NCBI RefSeq assembly: GCF_009740395.1
Contig: NZ_WOXT01000002.1
Coordinates: 248,001-312,000, forward strand
Length of the DNA: 64,000 nucleotides
Direction of reading: 5' to 3'
Source of the DNA: Noviluteimonas gilva
GTDB lineage: Bacteria > Pseudomonadota > Gammaproteobacteria > Xanthomonadales > Xanthomonadaceae
Shown here piece after piece: positions 47,924-57,080 of the stretch (positions within the stretch are counted from its first letter, which is position 1; every line of letters starts with the position of its first letter). Below the pieces are notes generated by a model. That model ran no database searches. It was not told the origin of the DNA and worked only from the letters and a program-made list of their open reading frames with translations. Made by a program: the position numbers and the translations under genes.

Positions 47924-48244
47924 ATGAAGGGAAACATCGCCCAGCTCATGCAACAAGCGCAGAAGATGCAGGAAAACATGCAGCGCGCGCAGGAAGAACT
48001 CGCCCGGCTCGAAGTCACCGGCCAGTCCGGTGGCGGCATGGTGAGCGTGACGATCAGCGGCCGCATGGAATGCCGCAAGGTCCGCATCGATCCGTCGGTG
48101 CTGTCCGATCCGGAGATGGCCGAAGACCTGATCGCCGCCGCGTTCAACGACGCGGTGAACAAGGTCAACGAAGAATCGCAGTCGCGCATGTCCGCGGCCA
48201 CCGCCGGCATGCCGCTTCCGCCCGGCATGAAGATGCCGTTCTGA
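47924..48244 (+). CDS. ybaB: YbaB/EbfC family nucleoid-associated protein
   Basis: A 106-residue DNA-binding protein that forms tweezer-like dimers. The conserved start [20 protein letters not shown] and the core [22 protein letters not shown] are present. The position between dnaX and recR is conserved in most bacteria. The C-terminus ends in a Met/Pro-rich tail ([12 protein letters not shown]). Confidence 0.96.
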   Translation: MKGNIAQLMQQAQKMQENMQRAQEELARLEVTGQSGGGMVSVTISGRMECRKVRIDPSVLSDPEMAEDLIAAAFNDAVNKVNEESQSRMSAATAGMPLPPGMKMPF

Positions 48245-48257
48245 TCGTCGCCGCTTC

Positions 48258-48848
48258 GTGGCACTGATCGACCAACTCATCGAAGCGCTGCGCGTGCTGC
48301 CGGGCGTCGGCCCGAAGTCGGCGCAGCGCATGGCCTACCACGTGCTGGAGCGCGAACGCGTCGGCGGCAAGCGCCTGGCCGAGGTGCTCGCGCAGGCCGT
48401 GCGGGACATCCGCCACTGCGCGCGTTGCCGCGACTTCACCGAGACCGAAATCTGCGCGATCTGCGCGAGCGCCTCGCGCGACGCGCACTTGCTGTGCGCG
48501 GTCGAGTCGCCGGCCGATCGCCTCGCGATCGAGCAGGCGACCGGTTACCGCGGCCTCTACTTCATCCTGCAGGGCAAGCTGAGTCCGCTCGACGGCATCG
48601 GCCCGCGCGAACTCGGCCTGGACCAACTCGACAACCGCATGGGCGAGGGTGAGATACAGGAACTGATCATCGCCACCAACCCGACGGTAGAAGGCGAAGC
48701 CACCGCGCATTACCTGGCGCAACTCGCGCGCCGGCACAACGTGCGGCCGAGCCGGCTCGCGCACGGCGTTCCGTTGGGTGGCGAGCTGGAATACGTGGAC
48801 CGCGGCACGCTGTCGCATGCCTTCGGGACGCGGAGCGAAATGCTTTGA
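48258..48848 (+). CDS. recR: recombination mediator RecR
   Basis: A 196-residue protein that loads RecA with RecO. An N-terminal HhH region ([17 protein letters not shown]), a zinc finger ([16 protein letters not shown]) and a Toprim domain ([16 protein letters not shown], then [15 protein letters not shown]) are in order. GTG 48258 is the start, 13 nt after ybaB. Confidence 0.97.
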   Translation: MALIDQLIEALRVLPGVGPKSAQRMAYHVLERERVGGKRLAEVLAQAVRDIRHCARCRDFTETEICAICASASRDAHLLCAVESPADRLAIEQATGYRGLYFILQGKLSPLDGIGPRELGLDQLDNRMGEGEIQELIIATNPTVEGEATAHYLAQLARRHNVRPSRLAHGVPLGGELEYVDRGTLSHAFGTRSEML

Positions 48849-48859
48849 AGGAGCAGGAC

Positions 48860-49216
48860 ATGACCGACGAAGACACCATCTTCCATCGCATCGCGCGCCG
48901 CGAGATTCCGGCGGACATCGTGTACGAAGACGACGAGGTCTTCGCGTTCCGCGACATCGCGCCCCAAGCGCCGGTGCACGTGTTGTTCGTGCCCAAGGAA
49001 TCGGTGCGGACGCTGGATGCGATGAAGCCCTCGCAGGCGCAGATCGTCGGCAAGCTCGCTTACGCGGCCGCGGAGTACGCGCGGAAAGAAGGCTTCGCCG
49101 AAGACGGCTATCGCGTGGTGATCAACTGCAACGGCCACGGCGGGCAGACGGTGTTCCAGCTGCACCTGCATTTGCTGGCAGGTGCGCAGTTGGGGCGGTT
49201 CGGGACGCCGAAGTAA
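48860..49216 (+). CDS. hinT: HIT-family purine nucleoside phosphoramidase (HinT-like)
   Basis: A 118-residue HIT protein that hydrolyses AMP-lysine-type phosphoramidates. The start TIFHRIARREIPADIVYEDD and NCNGHGGQ are typical. The triad reads Q100-L-H102-L-H104-L-L, so the first His of the usual HxHxHxx motif is replaced by Gln (codon CAG), while the catalytic middle His is kept. A strong GAAGGAGC ribosome site selects ATG 48860. It is the last gene of the dnaX operon. Confidence 0.92.
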   Translation: MTDEDTIFHRIARREIPADIVYEDDEVFAFRDIAPQAPVHVLFVPKESVRTLDAMKPSQAQIVGKLAYAAAEYARKEGFAEDGYRVVINCNGHGGQTVFQLHLHLLAGAQLGRFGTPK

Positions 49217-49241
49217 CTGCAGGGTTATTCCTCTTCGGAAG

Positions 49242-49611
49242 GACGCCTCGCCACGTGACGTGGTGTGGTTCCCCTGTCGCGCCGCGGACGCGGCATCCTG
49301 CCCACCGAGGCGCGAACGCGCGGCCATCCATGGCCGCGCTCTGGTGAACCACACCACGCCACGCGTCGAGGCTCACCTGACTTGATAGGTCGTCCCTTCG
49401 CCGGACCCTCTCCCCAACCCCTCGCGGTGGAGAGGGGCTTTGCCTCTCCACCGAAGAGGAAGAAAACGAAACTGCGGTGAGCCTCGACGCGTGGCGCGAT
49501 GTGGTTTCCCAGAGCACGGCCATGGATGGCCGTGCGCTCGCCCGTCGGTGGGCAGGATGCCGCTCCCGTCGGGCGACAGGGGAACCACATCGCGTCACGT
49601 GGCGAGGCGTC
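49242..49611. repeat. long inverted repeat element (two 136-bp arms, 98-bp centre)
   Basis: This gap (49217-49648, no gene) is filled by a large imperfect palindrome. The left arm is 49242-49377 and the right arm 49476-49611. By hand alignment the arms differ at about 16 of 136 positions with no gaps (about 88% identical). The centre holds CTCTCCCC-rich hairpins. Any ORFs in it read the two arms antisense to each other and are not credible. It could form a very long hairpin in RNA or a cruciform. Confidence 0.9.
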
Positions 49612-49648
49612 GTCCCGAAGTCAACGCTCTTTGCGAGCGCTCAAAAAA

Positions 49649-50137
49649 TCACCAGTAACCCCACCACGGCCAAGGCGCCGGATACGTCAGCACGTCGACG
49701 CGTTCGCGGATCGGCCACAGGTACACGACGTCCGCGGCGACGCGCGGGAAGCGGTAGTCGAAGCCGCCGATCTTGCGCGTGTCGTAGGCCTCGATGCGGC
49801 CGGTGAAGGTGATCTCGCGATTGGGCTCGAACACCGCCGGATCGTAGAACCCGCTGCGGCACGCGATGAAACGCCCGTCGTCGGTGTCGGAGTTGTAGTG
49901 CGGACGCGCGCTGGCATCCAGCGGCGTGGCCAGCACTTCGAAGCAGGTGCTGTTGTCGCGCGGCAAGGTCTGCACGATGCGGCCGCCCCAGCGCACGACC
50001 GAACCGGTCTCGTTCGCCGCGGCCGCGTCGCGCGGCGTGACGGGCAGGTACTCACCCTGCAGGGGCGTGGGCTGTGTCGCGCAGGCGGCGAGCAACACAC
50101 TCGCCATGGCCAGCGCCGCAATTCGGAACGATGTCAT
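49649..50137 (-). CDS. Slp-family outer membrane lipoprotein
   Basis: A 162-residue lipoprotein. The signal MTSFRIAALAMASVLLAAC has lipobox LAAC with Cys19. The mature part has the Slp hallmark VRWGGRIVQT, then FTGRIEAYDTRKIGGFDYRFPRV. Slp proteins are starvation- or stress-induced outer membrane lipoproteins of unknown mechanism. It ends 38 nt from the long inverted repeat. Confidence 0.9.
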   Translation of the reverse strand: MTSFRIAALAMASVLLAACATQPTPLQGEYLPVTPRDAAAANETGSVVRWGGRIVQTLPRDNSTCFEVLATPLDASARPHYNSDTDDGRFIACRSGFYDPAVFEPNREITFTGRIEAYDTRKIGGFDYRFPRVAADVVYLWPIRERVDVLTYPAPWPWWGYW

Positions 50138-50201
50138 GGCAGGTCTCCCAGGGGGCGCCGGTTCAGGCGTCTGATGATGCATACGATACGCGCAGGCGGC
50201 G

Positions 50202-52160
50202 TTACGGGCGGTGCGTGCGCAGGTCGCGGAGCAGGGCGTTCAGCGATTCGACGGGTTGCCCGGGACGCATCCCATACCGCCACCGGCTGAATCGCACGCC
50301 CAGGGCGCGCAGGGCCTCGTCGCCCCCGGCGCGCGCGCGGTGGACCCGCTCGGCCCAGTCGAGCGCGGGCTCGTGCGGGGCGCGGGCCAGGCCCAGCTTC
50401 CCGTAGCAGCGGCCGAGGCGGTGCCAGGCGCGCAGCAGGGGATCGCGCTCCCGCGCATCGCGGCTGAGGAGCCACACCGTCGCGGCCAGGCACGACAGCG
50501 CGACCAGCGAGAACAGCATCAACAGCATCTCCGTGTCGATGTCGCCCAGGCCGATCGGACGGAACAGGGCCCGTTGCCGATCGGCGTTGAAGCCGAGCAC
50601 GAAGTCGTTCCACCCGTTCAACATCCAGTCGCCGACATCCCACATCGGTTGCAGCGAGGCGAGCAGGTCGCCGGTGGCCGCGCGATCGGCGATGGTGTCG
50701 AACACGCGCTCGGGCGCCACCGCGGCGGTGGGATCCACGCGCACCCAACCGCGGCCGTCGGACCACACTTCGGCCCAGGCGTGCGCGTCGGAGCGGCGCA
50801 CGATCCAGTACTCGCCGACCGGGTTGAACTCCGCGCCCGCGTATCCGCCCACCACGCGCGCCGGAATCCCCGCCGCGCGCATCAACACGACGAACGACGA
50901 ACTGAACTGCTCGCAATACCCGCGCTTGTCGACGAACAGGAACTGATCGACCGCGTTGCGCCCCGCGAGCGACGACGCCAGCGTGTAACCGAAGTCGCGA
51001 CGGATCCAGTCGAGCGCGCGCCGAACGATCGCGGCATCGTTGCTCCCGGCGTCCTGCCGCCATTGCCGTGCGAGGGCCACGGTGCGCGGATTGAAGCCTT
51101 CCGGCAATTGCAGATTGCGCGCGCGGAGGAACGGCGACAGCGTCGCATCGCCGAAGCGCGCGACCTTGCCCGAGCGCATGCGCCAGCGCGTCACCGAATC
51201 CAGCGGGCGCGACACGCGCAGGGCGCGGTCTTCGCCGAAGTACGCATTCGACGGCGCCGACAGCGGCACGTCGAGCGCGATGAGTTGCCGGCGGTCGGTC
51301 GGCTCCATCGACAACTCGTAATCCCATTGCGCGCTTGCGTCGGCGACGGGCGCGGCCGGATACGCCGTGGCCCAGCGTCCGCGCGACCACGTGCGGCCAT
51401 CGAATTCGCTGAACACCGGGCCGCGGAAATACATCGCGGTCAGCGGCGGCGTGCGCCCGAAGAAACGCACGCGCGCGGCGGGCGTGTCGTCGAACATCAG
51501 GTCTTCCCACCGGCCCGGCGACATGCTGTCGGCCAGGCCCGGGCGCGACATCGCGCGATCGGGCACGCCCCACATCGGCGTGGCCAGGCGCGGGAACAGC
51601 CAGAACGCCGCCAATGCGATCGGCAAACCGAGCGCGATCATGCGGCCGGTGCTCGCCAGGCGTTTCCACCACGGCGTTTCGTCGAACAGTTCGCCCGATT
51701 CCAGGTCCGACAGGCGCTGCATCGCGATCAGCGCGCACACCACGGCGATCAACCCCAGCGCCAGCGACAACGGGCCCTGGTCGAGGAGGAAGGTCGCGAA
51801 CGGCGCGAACAATGCGAAGCCGAGCAAGCTGCGCGCGTCGCGCACGCTGTCGGTTTCAGCGGGTTTCACCGCGAGCATCGCGGCGAGGATCGCGCAGCCG
51901 GTATCGCGACCGAAGTTGACGCCCATCGTCGCGAACACCGCGCCGGCCAGGCCGAGCGCAAGCAACACGCGCAACCACGCCGGCAACGGGCGCCGCCACG
52001 CGCCGAGCGCAACGGCGAAGCCGGCTACCGCAATGCCGGTCGCGAGTTTCGGATCCAGCCGCAACAGCAAGGGCACGACGCACGCGGCGCCGGCGATCAG
52101 CACCATCGCGCGGGAACGCGGATCCAGGCGAATGCGCGCGGAAGCGGGCGCGGCGCTCAC
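50202..52160 (-). CDS. TgpA-like membrane transglutaminase-fold protein
   Basis: A 652-residue protein. Five or six N-terminal helices (to about residue 190, DUF3488) precede a periplasmic transglutaminase-like domain with the Cys-His-Asp triad: Cys near 416 (KRGYCEQFSSSF), His near 460 (SDAHAWAEVW) and Asp near 475 (RVDPTAAV). A final helix (near 560) and a DUF4129-like tail follow. GTG 52160 overlaps the DUF58 stop (GTGA). P. aeruginosa TgpA is essential; its substrate is not known. Confidence 0.92.
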   Translation of the reverse strand: MSAAPASARIRLDPRSRAMVLIAGAACVVPLLLRLDPKLATGIAVAGFAVALGAWRRPLPAWLRVLLALGLAGAVFATMGVNFGRDTGCAILAAMLAVKPAETDSVRDARSLLGFALFAPFATFLLDQGPLSLALGLIAVVCALIAMQRLSDLESGELFDETPWWKRLASTGRMIALGLPIALAAFWLFPRLATPMWGVPDRAMSRPGLADSMSPGRWEDLMFDDTPAARVRFFGRTPPLTAMYFRGPVFSEFDGRTWSRGRWATAYPAAPVADASAQWDYELSMEPTDRRQLIALDVPLSAPSNAYFGEDRALRVSRPLDSVTRWRMRSGKVARFGDATLSPFLRARNLQLPEGFNPRTVALARQWRQDAGSNDAAIVRRALDWIRRDFGYTLASSLAGRNAVDQFLFVDKRGYCEQFSSSFVVLMRAAGIPARVVGGYAGAEFNPVGEYWIVRRSDAHAWAEVWSDGRGWVRVDPTAAVAPERVFDTIADRAATGDLLASLQPMWDVGDWMLNGWNDFVLGFNADRQRALFRPIGLGDIDTEMLLMLFSLVALSCLAATVWLLSRDARERDPLLRAWHRLGRCYGKLGLARAPHEPALDWAERVHRARAGGDEALRALGVRFSRWRYGMRPGQPVESLNALLRDLRTHRP

Positions 52161-53116
52161 GCGTGCCCCGGCAGCAAGGCGAGTGCGCGCAGGCACGCAT
52201 GGCGATGCGCGGGCCCGTGCGCGGGACCGATCGGCGCATGCCCCGGCACCACGAGGCGATAACGGCGCGCGTCGCGTTCGGCTTCATCGACCCAGCGCGC
52301 GAGGCGACGGATGCGCGCTTCGGTGTCCAGGCCGGTCAGCGCTCGCCAGTCGAGCACGATGTCGGCCGACTGCGGGCGTTCGTATTCGCGCACCAACAGG
52401 TTGCCGTGGCGCGCGGTGGGTTTCCAGGCGATCGTGCGCGGCGGATCGCCGCGACGATAAGCGCGCAGATGGTGCACGTCGTCGCCGAGCGGATGCAGGC
52501 GCGCGGCCGCGGCTTCGCCGGCGCCTTCGGGCAGCGGCGGGCCGTCGGCTTCGGGATGCGGATACACGAGCAAGGGTTGCTCCGGCCAGATCCACGACCA
52601 CGCGCGCACGATGCCGAGCGGGCGCGTGGTCGAGACGCGCAGGCGCGGCACGTCGAACCAGCCGCGCTTGGTCGTCGGCAACGCGATTTCCGCATCGCCG
52701 GCGCCCTCGTTCAACGACAACTTGCCTGCACCGCCTTCGCAATCCACGCGCATGCCGCGACGTGCGCGGCCGCGGCGATCGGCGCGCGCGTGGATGCGCA
52801 CGAGGATCGTCGCGCCGGCGGGTACCGGATCACCGCCCACCGCGACGAAGCGCAGCCCGCTCAACTGCAGGTGCGCGCTGAGCATGCTCGTCAGCGCCGC
52901 GCCCGCGAGCAGCAGCATCAACAGCAGCGCCGGATTGTTGTTGTAGTTGAGCGCGCCCAGGCCCATCGCCACGAGCGCGGCGGAAAAGAACAGGCCGAAG
53001 CGCGTGGGCAGCACGTAGATGCGGCCGCGATGCAGTTCGATCGGAACCGCTTCCGGCGCGCGAGGGCGCGCGAACTTCTCGATCCATGCGCGCAGCGCGT
53101 GCAGCCAACCGCGCAT
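52157..53116 (-). CDS. DUF58 domain-containing membrane protein
   Basis: A 319-residue protein with two N-terminal helices (FGLFFSAALVAMGLGALNY, LLLMLLLAGAALTSML) and a C-terminal DUF58 domain with HHLRAYRRGDPPRTIAWKPTAR, the family signature (YxxGDxxRxIxWK). It sits between the MoxR ATPase and TgpA, the standard order. The proteins are thought to act together in envelope assembly or secretion; evidence is by association. Confidence 0.92.
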   Translation of the reverse strand: MRGWLHALRAWIEKFARPRAPEAVPIELHRGRIYVLPTRFGLFFSAALVAMGLGALNYNNNPALLLMLLLAGAALTSMLSAHLQLSGLRFVAVGGDPVPAGATILVRIHARADRRGRARRGMRVDCEGGAGKLSLNEGAGDAEIALPTTKRGWFDVPRLRVSTTRPLGIVRAWSWIWPEQPLLVYPHPEADGPPLPEGAGEAAAARLHPLGDDVHHLRAYRRGDPPRTIAWKPTARHGNLLVREYERPQSADIVLDWRALTGLDTEARIRRLARWVDEAERDARRYRLVVPGHAPIGPAHGPAHRHACLRALALLPGHA

Positions 53117-53118
53117 GG

Positions 53119-54069
53119 TCAGTCGACGGGGACCGCGTGCAGGATCGCGCGCGCCAGCGATGCACCGTCGCCGGCATCGGCGTCCGCCACCAGGCGATGC
53201 GAGGCGACCGGCGCGAACAGGGCCTGCACGTCTTCGGGCACGACGTGTTCGCGACCGAGCAACAACGCATACGCACGCGCGGCCCGCAGCAAGGCCAGGC
53301 CCGCGCGCGGCGATAGCCCCACGCGCACGCCCGGATGACGGCGGCTGCGCGCCAACAACGCCTGCACATAGGAGACGAGCGGATCGCCCGCATGCACATC
53401 GCTCGCGGCGGTGCGCAACGCAAGCACATCGGCGTTGCCGAGGATCGGTTTGGCCTGCGCGATCAATTCGCGGCGGTCGGTGCCCGCGAGCAGCGCGCGT
53501 TCGGCCTCTTCGCCGGGATAGCCGAGCGTCAGGCGCAGCAGGAAGCGATCGAGCTGCGAATCCGGCAACGGATACGTGCCCGCCAGATCCACCGGGTTCT
53601 GCGTGGCGATCACGAAGAACGGCGAGGGCAGGGCGTGCGTGCGCCCATCGACCGTCACCTGGTGTTCGGCCATCGCTTCGAGGAGTGCGCTCTGCGTGCG
53701 CGGCGGCGCGCGGTTGATTTCGTCGGCGAGCAGCACGTGCGCGAAGATCGGTCCGGGATGGAAATCGAACCTGCGCGATTGCGCGTCGAACACCGACACA
53801 CCGAGGATGTCGGCCGGCAGCAGGTCGGAGGTGAACTGCACGCGCTGGAACCCGAGGCCCAGCGTGGCCGCCATCGCATGGGCCAGCGTGGTCTTGCCCA
53901 GGCCGGGCAGGTCCTCGATCAGCAGATGGCCGTCGGACAACAGCGCCACGAAGGCCAGCCGGACTTCCTGCACCTTGCCCAGCACCAGCGTGTTGACCTG
54001 GTCCTGGCCATCCCCGAGGGCCTGGCGGAGCGCATCGGGTAGCATCTTCGCGGCCGGGAGTGCGGACAT
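53119..54069 (-). CDS. MoxR-family AAA+ ATPase
   Basis: A 316-residue AAA+ ATPase. Walker A is LPGLGKTTLA, Walker B LLADEINRAPPRTQ, followed by sensor 1 FFVIATQNPVDLAGTYPLPDS and the arginine region LDRFLLRL. MoxR ATPases are chaperone-like and often work with VWA or DUF58 proteins. ATG 54069 is chosen; it ends 2 nt before the DUF58 start. Confidence 0.95.
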   Translation of the reverse strand: MSALPAAKMLPDALRQALGDGQDQVNTLVLGKVQEVRLAFVALLSDGHLLIEDLPGLGKTTLAHAMAATLGLGFQRVQFTSDLLPADILGVSVFDAQSRRFDFHPGPIFAHVLLADEINRAPPRTQSALLEAMAEHQVTVDGRTHALPSPFFVIATQNPVDLAGTYPLPDSQLDRFLLRLTLGYPGEEAERALLAGTDRRELIAQAKPILGNADVLALRTAASDVHAGDPLVSYVQALLARSRRHPGVRVGLSPRAGLALLRAARAYALLLGREHVVPEDVQALFAPVASHRLVADADAGDGASLARAILHAVPVD

Positions 54070-54137
54070 ATGCTTCCTGCTGGGTTGGGCGCGTGTGCGA
54101 TGAGTGTACGAGTTCGAGTCTAACGAGGCCGGGGTCG

Positions 54138-56024
54138 ATGCGGAACGAACAAGACGCACGACGCGCACGAAGCGCGTTCCTGTGGACATGGGCTGCGGTG
54201 GCGGCGATCAAGCTGTTGGTCGCCGTGCGCCTGCCCCCGTTCGTGGACGAAGCCTTCTACTGGCAGGAGGGCCGCCATCTCGCGCTCGCGTATTCCGACG
54301 TGCCGGGCCTGACGGCCTGGCTCGCGCGCCTCGGGACCAGCATCGCGGGGACGAACGTCTTCGGCCTGCGCTGGCCGTTCCTGTTGCTCGGCATGGCCTT
54401 GCCGTGGATGGTCGTGCGCATCTCGCGACAGGCCTATGCGCCGCAGGAAGGCGACCGCACGGGCGAAGTCTTCGCGTGGCAGGCCGGCTTGCTCGCGGTG
54501 CTGCTGCCTTTGGGCGGCTCGCTCGGCTTGCTCGCGGTGCCCGACGTGCCGCTCGCGTTCGCGACGCTGTTGTGCGTGGATGCCGGCGTGCGCTTGTTGC
54601 GCAAGGTCGAACCCGCCGGCGCGCTCGAACTCGCCGCGGGCCTGGCGATCGGTGCGTTGAGCCACTATCGCTTCGCGGCGGTGATCGGCGTGGGCATGAT
54701 CGCATTCCTGGTGATCCCGCGCGGGCGCCACGTGTTGAAGGACGTGCGCACCTGGGTCGCGCTCGCGATCGGCGCGATCGCGTGGACGCCGCTGATCGTG
54801 TGGAATCTCGACAACGCCGATGCGGGCCTGCGCTTCCAGCTCGTCGATCGCCATCCGTGGGATTTTCATTTCGACGGCGCGTGGTTCTTCGTCGTGCAGG
54901 CGCTGCTCGCAACGCCGCTGTTGTTCGCCGCGATGGCGCACGCCGCGGTGCGCGGCTGGCACGGGCAGGGCGCGGACGATCGCAACCATGCGAAGTATTT
55001 CGCGCTGATCGGCGGCGGCACCGTCGTCGCGTTCTGCTTGCTCGGGTTCTTCGCCGACAACGAGCGCATCAGTTTCCACTGGACGCTCGCGGGCCTGTAC
55101 GCGCTGTTGCCGCTCGTGCCCGCGACGCTCGCGCAATGGCCGCGCGGATGGCGGCGTGCGACGTGGATCCTCGCGCTTGCGGGCCTGGTGGCGATCCTCG
55201 GGTATTACGTCGTCGTCTCCAGTCCCGCCGCGCGAGCGCGCTTCGCGGCGGCGAAGTGGTATCCGGCCAATTTCGCGGGCTGGGATGCGCTGGCCGACGC
55301 CGTGCGCGACGAACGCGCGAAGATGCCACCCGACGCGCGCATCGTCGCCGACAACTTCAAGATCGGCAGCGAACTGGGCTTCGCGCTCGATGATCCGAAC
55401 ATCGCGGTGCTACCGCATGGCCTCAACACGCGGCACGGTCGCGCGCCGCAGCTGGATGTGTGGAAGTTGCTCGCGCACGATCGCGCGGCGCTCGGCGAAC
55501 GCCCGTTGTTGCTCGTGGTCGGTGCGTCGGAAGTGCGGTATCGCGAGTTGCTGCAGCACTACCACGCGCTGTGCGACCTGATGGGCCCGCTGCCGCCACC
55601 GCGCGTGGTGAACATCGACCACGGGCGCCAGCGGTTCGTCCTGTTCCGCATGCCCGCCAAGCGCGCGAGCGGCGAATGCACGGCGCCGGCGATGGCCTAC
55701 ATCGATTCGCCGCGGGCGAAGGCACGCGTGTCGCGCGATTTCGAAGTCGCCGGTTGGGCGTTCAAGGACGGCGTGGGCATCGCGCGCGTGGAAGTCACGC
55801 TGGACGGCGAAGTCATTGGCCTGGCCGACTACGGCCAGCAGCACGTCGGCATCCGCGGTTACTGGCGCGAATCCAACGACCCGCAACATCCCTATGTCGC
55901 GTGGACCGCGCGCGTGCGCGCCGGCTCGGTGTCGCCGGGCGTGCATTGGCTCGGGCTGCGCCTGACGGGACACGATGGCAGCGTCGAACAGTGGTCCGAA
56001 CAACCGCTGCGCATCGTCGACTGA
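54138..56024 (+). CDS. GT39-like membrane glycosyltransferase with C-terminal Ig-like domain
   Basis: A 628-residue polytopic membrane protein of the ArnT/PMT (GT-C) superfamily. The catalytic Asp-Glu is in PPFVDEAFYW (D37, E38) in the first periplasmic loop, followed by about ten hydrophobic helices to residue 390. A soluble periplasmic part ends with an Ig-like fold of about 105 residues (SPRAKARVSRDFEVAGWAFK...GLRLTGHDGS). It would use a lipid-linked sugar. The acceptor is unknown. The C-terminal domain is unusual for ArnT. Confidence 0.85.
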   Translation: MRNEQDARRARSAFLWTWAAVAAIKLLVAVRLPPFVDEAFYWQEGRHLALAYSDVPGLTAWLARLGTSIAGTNVFGLRWPFLLLGMALPWMVVRISRQAYAPQEGDRTGEVFAWQAGLLAVLLPLGGSLGLLAVPDVPLAFATLLCVDAGVRLLRKVEPAGALELAAGLAIGALSHYRFAAVIGVGMIAFLVIPRGRHVLKDVRTWVALAIGAIAWTPLIVWNLDNADAGLRFQLVDRHPWDFHFDGAWFFVVQALLATPLLFAAMAHAAVRGWHGQGADDRNHAKYFALIGGGTVVAFCLLGFFADNERISFHWTLAGLYALLPLVPATLAQWPRGWRRATWILALAGLVAILGYYVVVSSPAARARFAAAKWYPANFAGWDALADAVRDERAKMPPDARIVADNFKIGSELGFALDDPNIAVLPHGLNTRHGRAPQLDVWKLLAHDRAALGERPLLLVVGASEVRYRELLQHYHALCDLMGPLPPPRVVNIDHGRQRFVLFRMPAKRASGECTAPAMAYIDSPRAKARVSRDFEVAGWAFKDGVGIARVEVTLDGEVIGLADYGQQHVGIRGYWRESNDPQHPYVAWTARVRAGSVSPGVHWLGLRLTGHDGSVEQWSEQPLRIVD

Positions 56025-56028
56025 AAAA

Positions 56029-56598
56029 TCAGGGCAACGGGTAGCCCGCCGCGCGCAACATGCGCGCGGTCGCGATCATCGGCAGGCCGATCAATGCGGT
56101 CGGATCCTGGGTTTCGATCGCGTCGAACAGGGCGATGCCGAAGCCTTCGGACTTGAAGCTGCCCGCGCAATCGAAGGGTTGCTCGGCATCGACGTAGCGT
56201 TCGACTTCTTCGCGCGACAGCGGCCGGAAGCGCACGCGCGTGGCATCGACCGAATCGAACGCGACTTCGCCGCGCCGCACGCTCACCGCGGTGCGGAACA
56301 TCACGGCGCGCGCGGACATCGACAGCAGTTGCTCGATGGCCGCCTCGCGGTGGCCGGACTTGCCGAGCGGCGTGCCGTCGAGGTCGGCGACCTGGTCCGA
56401 GCCGATCACCCACGCGTCGGGATGCGCCGCCGAAACGGCTTGGGCCTTGGCGCGCGCCAGGCGCAGGGCCAGCGCCGCCGGCGTTTCGCCCGGGGCCGGG
56501 GTCTCGTCGACCTCGGGCCGCACGACGTCGAAGGGCAGGCGCAGGCGGCCGAGCAGCTCGCGCCGGTAGGGCGAGGTGGAGGCGAGGATCAGCTTCAT
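56029..56598 (-). CDS. Maf/YceF-type nucleotide pyrophosphatase
   Basis: A 189-residue Maf-fold enzyme hydrolysing modified nucleoside triphosphates, probably m7GTP as in YceF. The start LILASTSPYRRELLGRL, the Asp-rich DQVADLDG and CAGSFKSEGFGI match the YceF subfamily, which uses the last motif rather than the dTTPase type. It is next to yceD-rpmF, as in E. coli, but on the opposite strand. Confidence 0.92.
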   Translation of the reverse strand: MKLILASTSPYRRELLGRLRLPFDVVRPEVDETPAPGETPAALALRLARAKAQAVSAAHPDAWVIGSDQVADLDGTPLGKSGHREAAIEQLLSMSARAVMFRTAVSVRRGEVAFDSVDATRVRFRPLSREEVERYVDAEQPFDCAGSFKSEGFGIALFDAIETQDPTALIGLPMIATARMLRAAGYPLP

Positions 56599-56964
56599 TC
56601 AGGCCAGCGGCGCGCGGGCGCGTTCGATCAGCGCGAGCTGGGTCTCGATGCGGCCGCGGGCGGCGTCGATCGACGCGCGCACGGTCTGCAGTTCCTCCAG
56701 CGAGGCCGTCTGGCCGTGCTGCTGGAGCCACAGCCGCTGGCGGAGCATTTCGCGCAGGGCGACCTGGACCGGGTTGTCCTCGTCGCCCGCCACCGCCTCG
56801 ATTTCGGCCCGCGCGATGCGCAGCCGCGCTTCCAGGGCGTCGGCGGAGTCCAGCAGCGCGGCCACGGCCCGCTGGCGGCCCCGGCCGGCCTGGCGCCGCA
56901 TCAGGACAATGAACAGGGCCACGAGGACCCCCGCGGCGATGAGGATCAGGAGGGTGGTGGTCAC
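56599..56964 (-). CDS. small membrane-anchored coiled-coil protein, unknown function
   Basis: A 121-residue protein. One N-terminal helix (TLLILIAAGVLVALFIVLM) is followed by a highly charged helical region, likely coiled coil (ALLDSADALEARLRIARAEIE, LREMLRQRLWLQQ). I recognise no family. It is directly upstream of, and adjacent to, the Maf gene (no gap), so the two are probably co-transcribed. Confidence 0.7.
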   Translation of the reverse strand: MTTTLLILIAAGVLVALFIVLMRRQAGRGRQRAVAALLDSADALEARLRIARAEIEAVAGDEDNPVQVALREMLRQRLWLQQHGQTASLEELQTVRASIDAARGRIETQLALIERARAPLA

Positions 56965-57080
56965 GCGGGCTTCCGTGGAAAATCTTCACGCAGTCTGCCG
57001 TCCGATTCCCTGCCTTATCAAGCAGTTCGAAGTCGGCTGGTTTGACACCGATGGGGTGCGTGCCTAACAATTCCCGGCTT

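Noticed and set aside
49217-49640. Several 60-260 codon ORFs across the hinT-slp gap
   Set aside because: They are produced by the long inverted repeat. The frames of the two arms are antisense images of each other and run into neighbouring genes.
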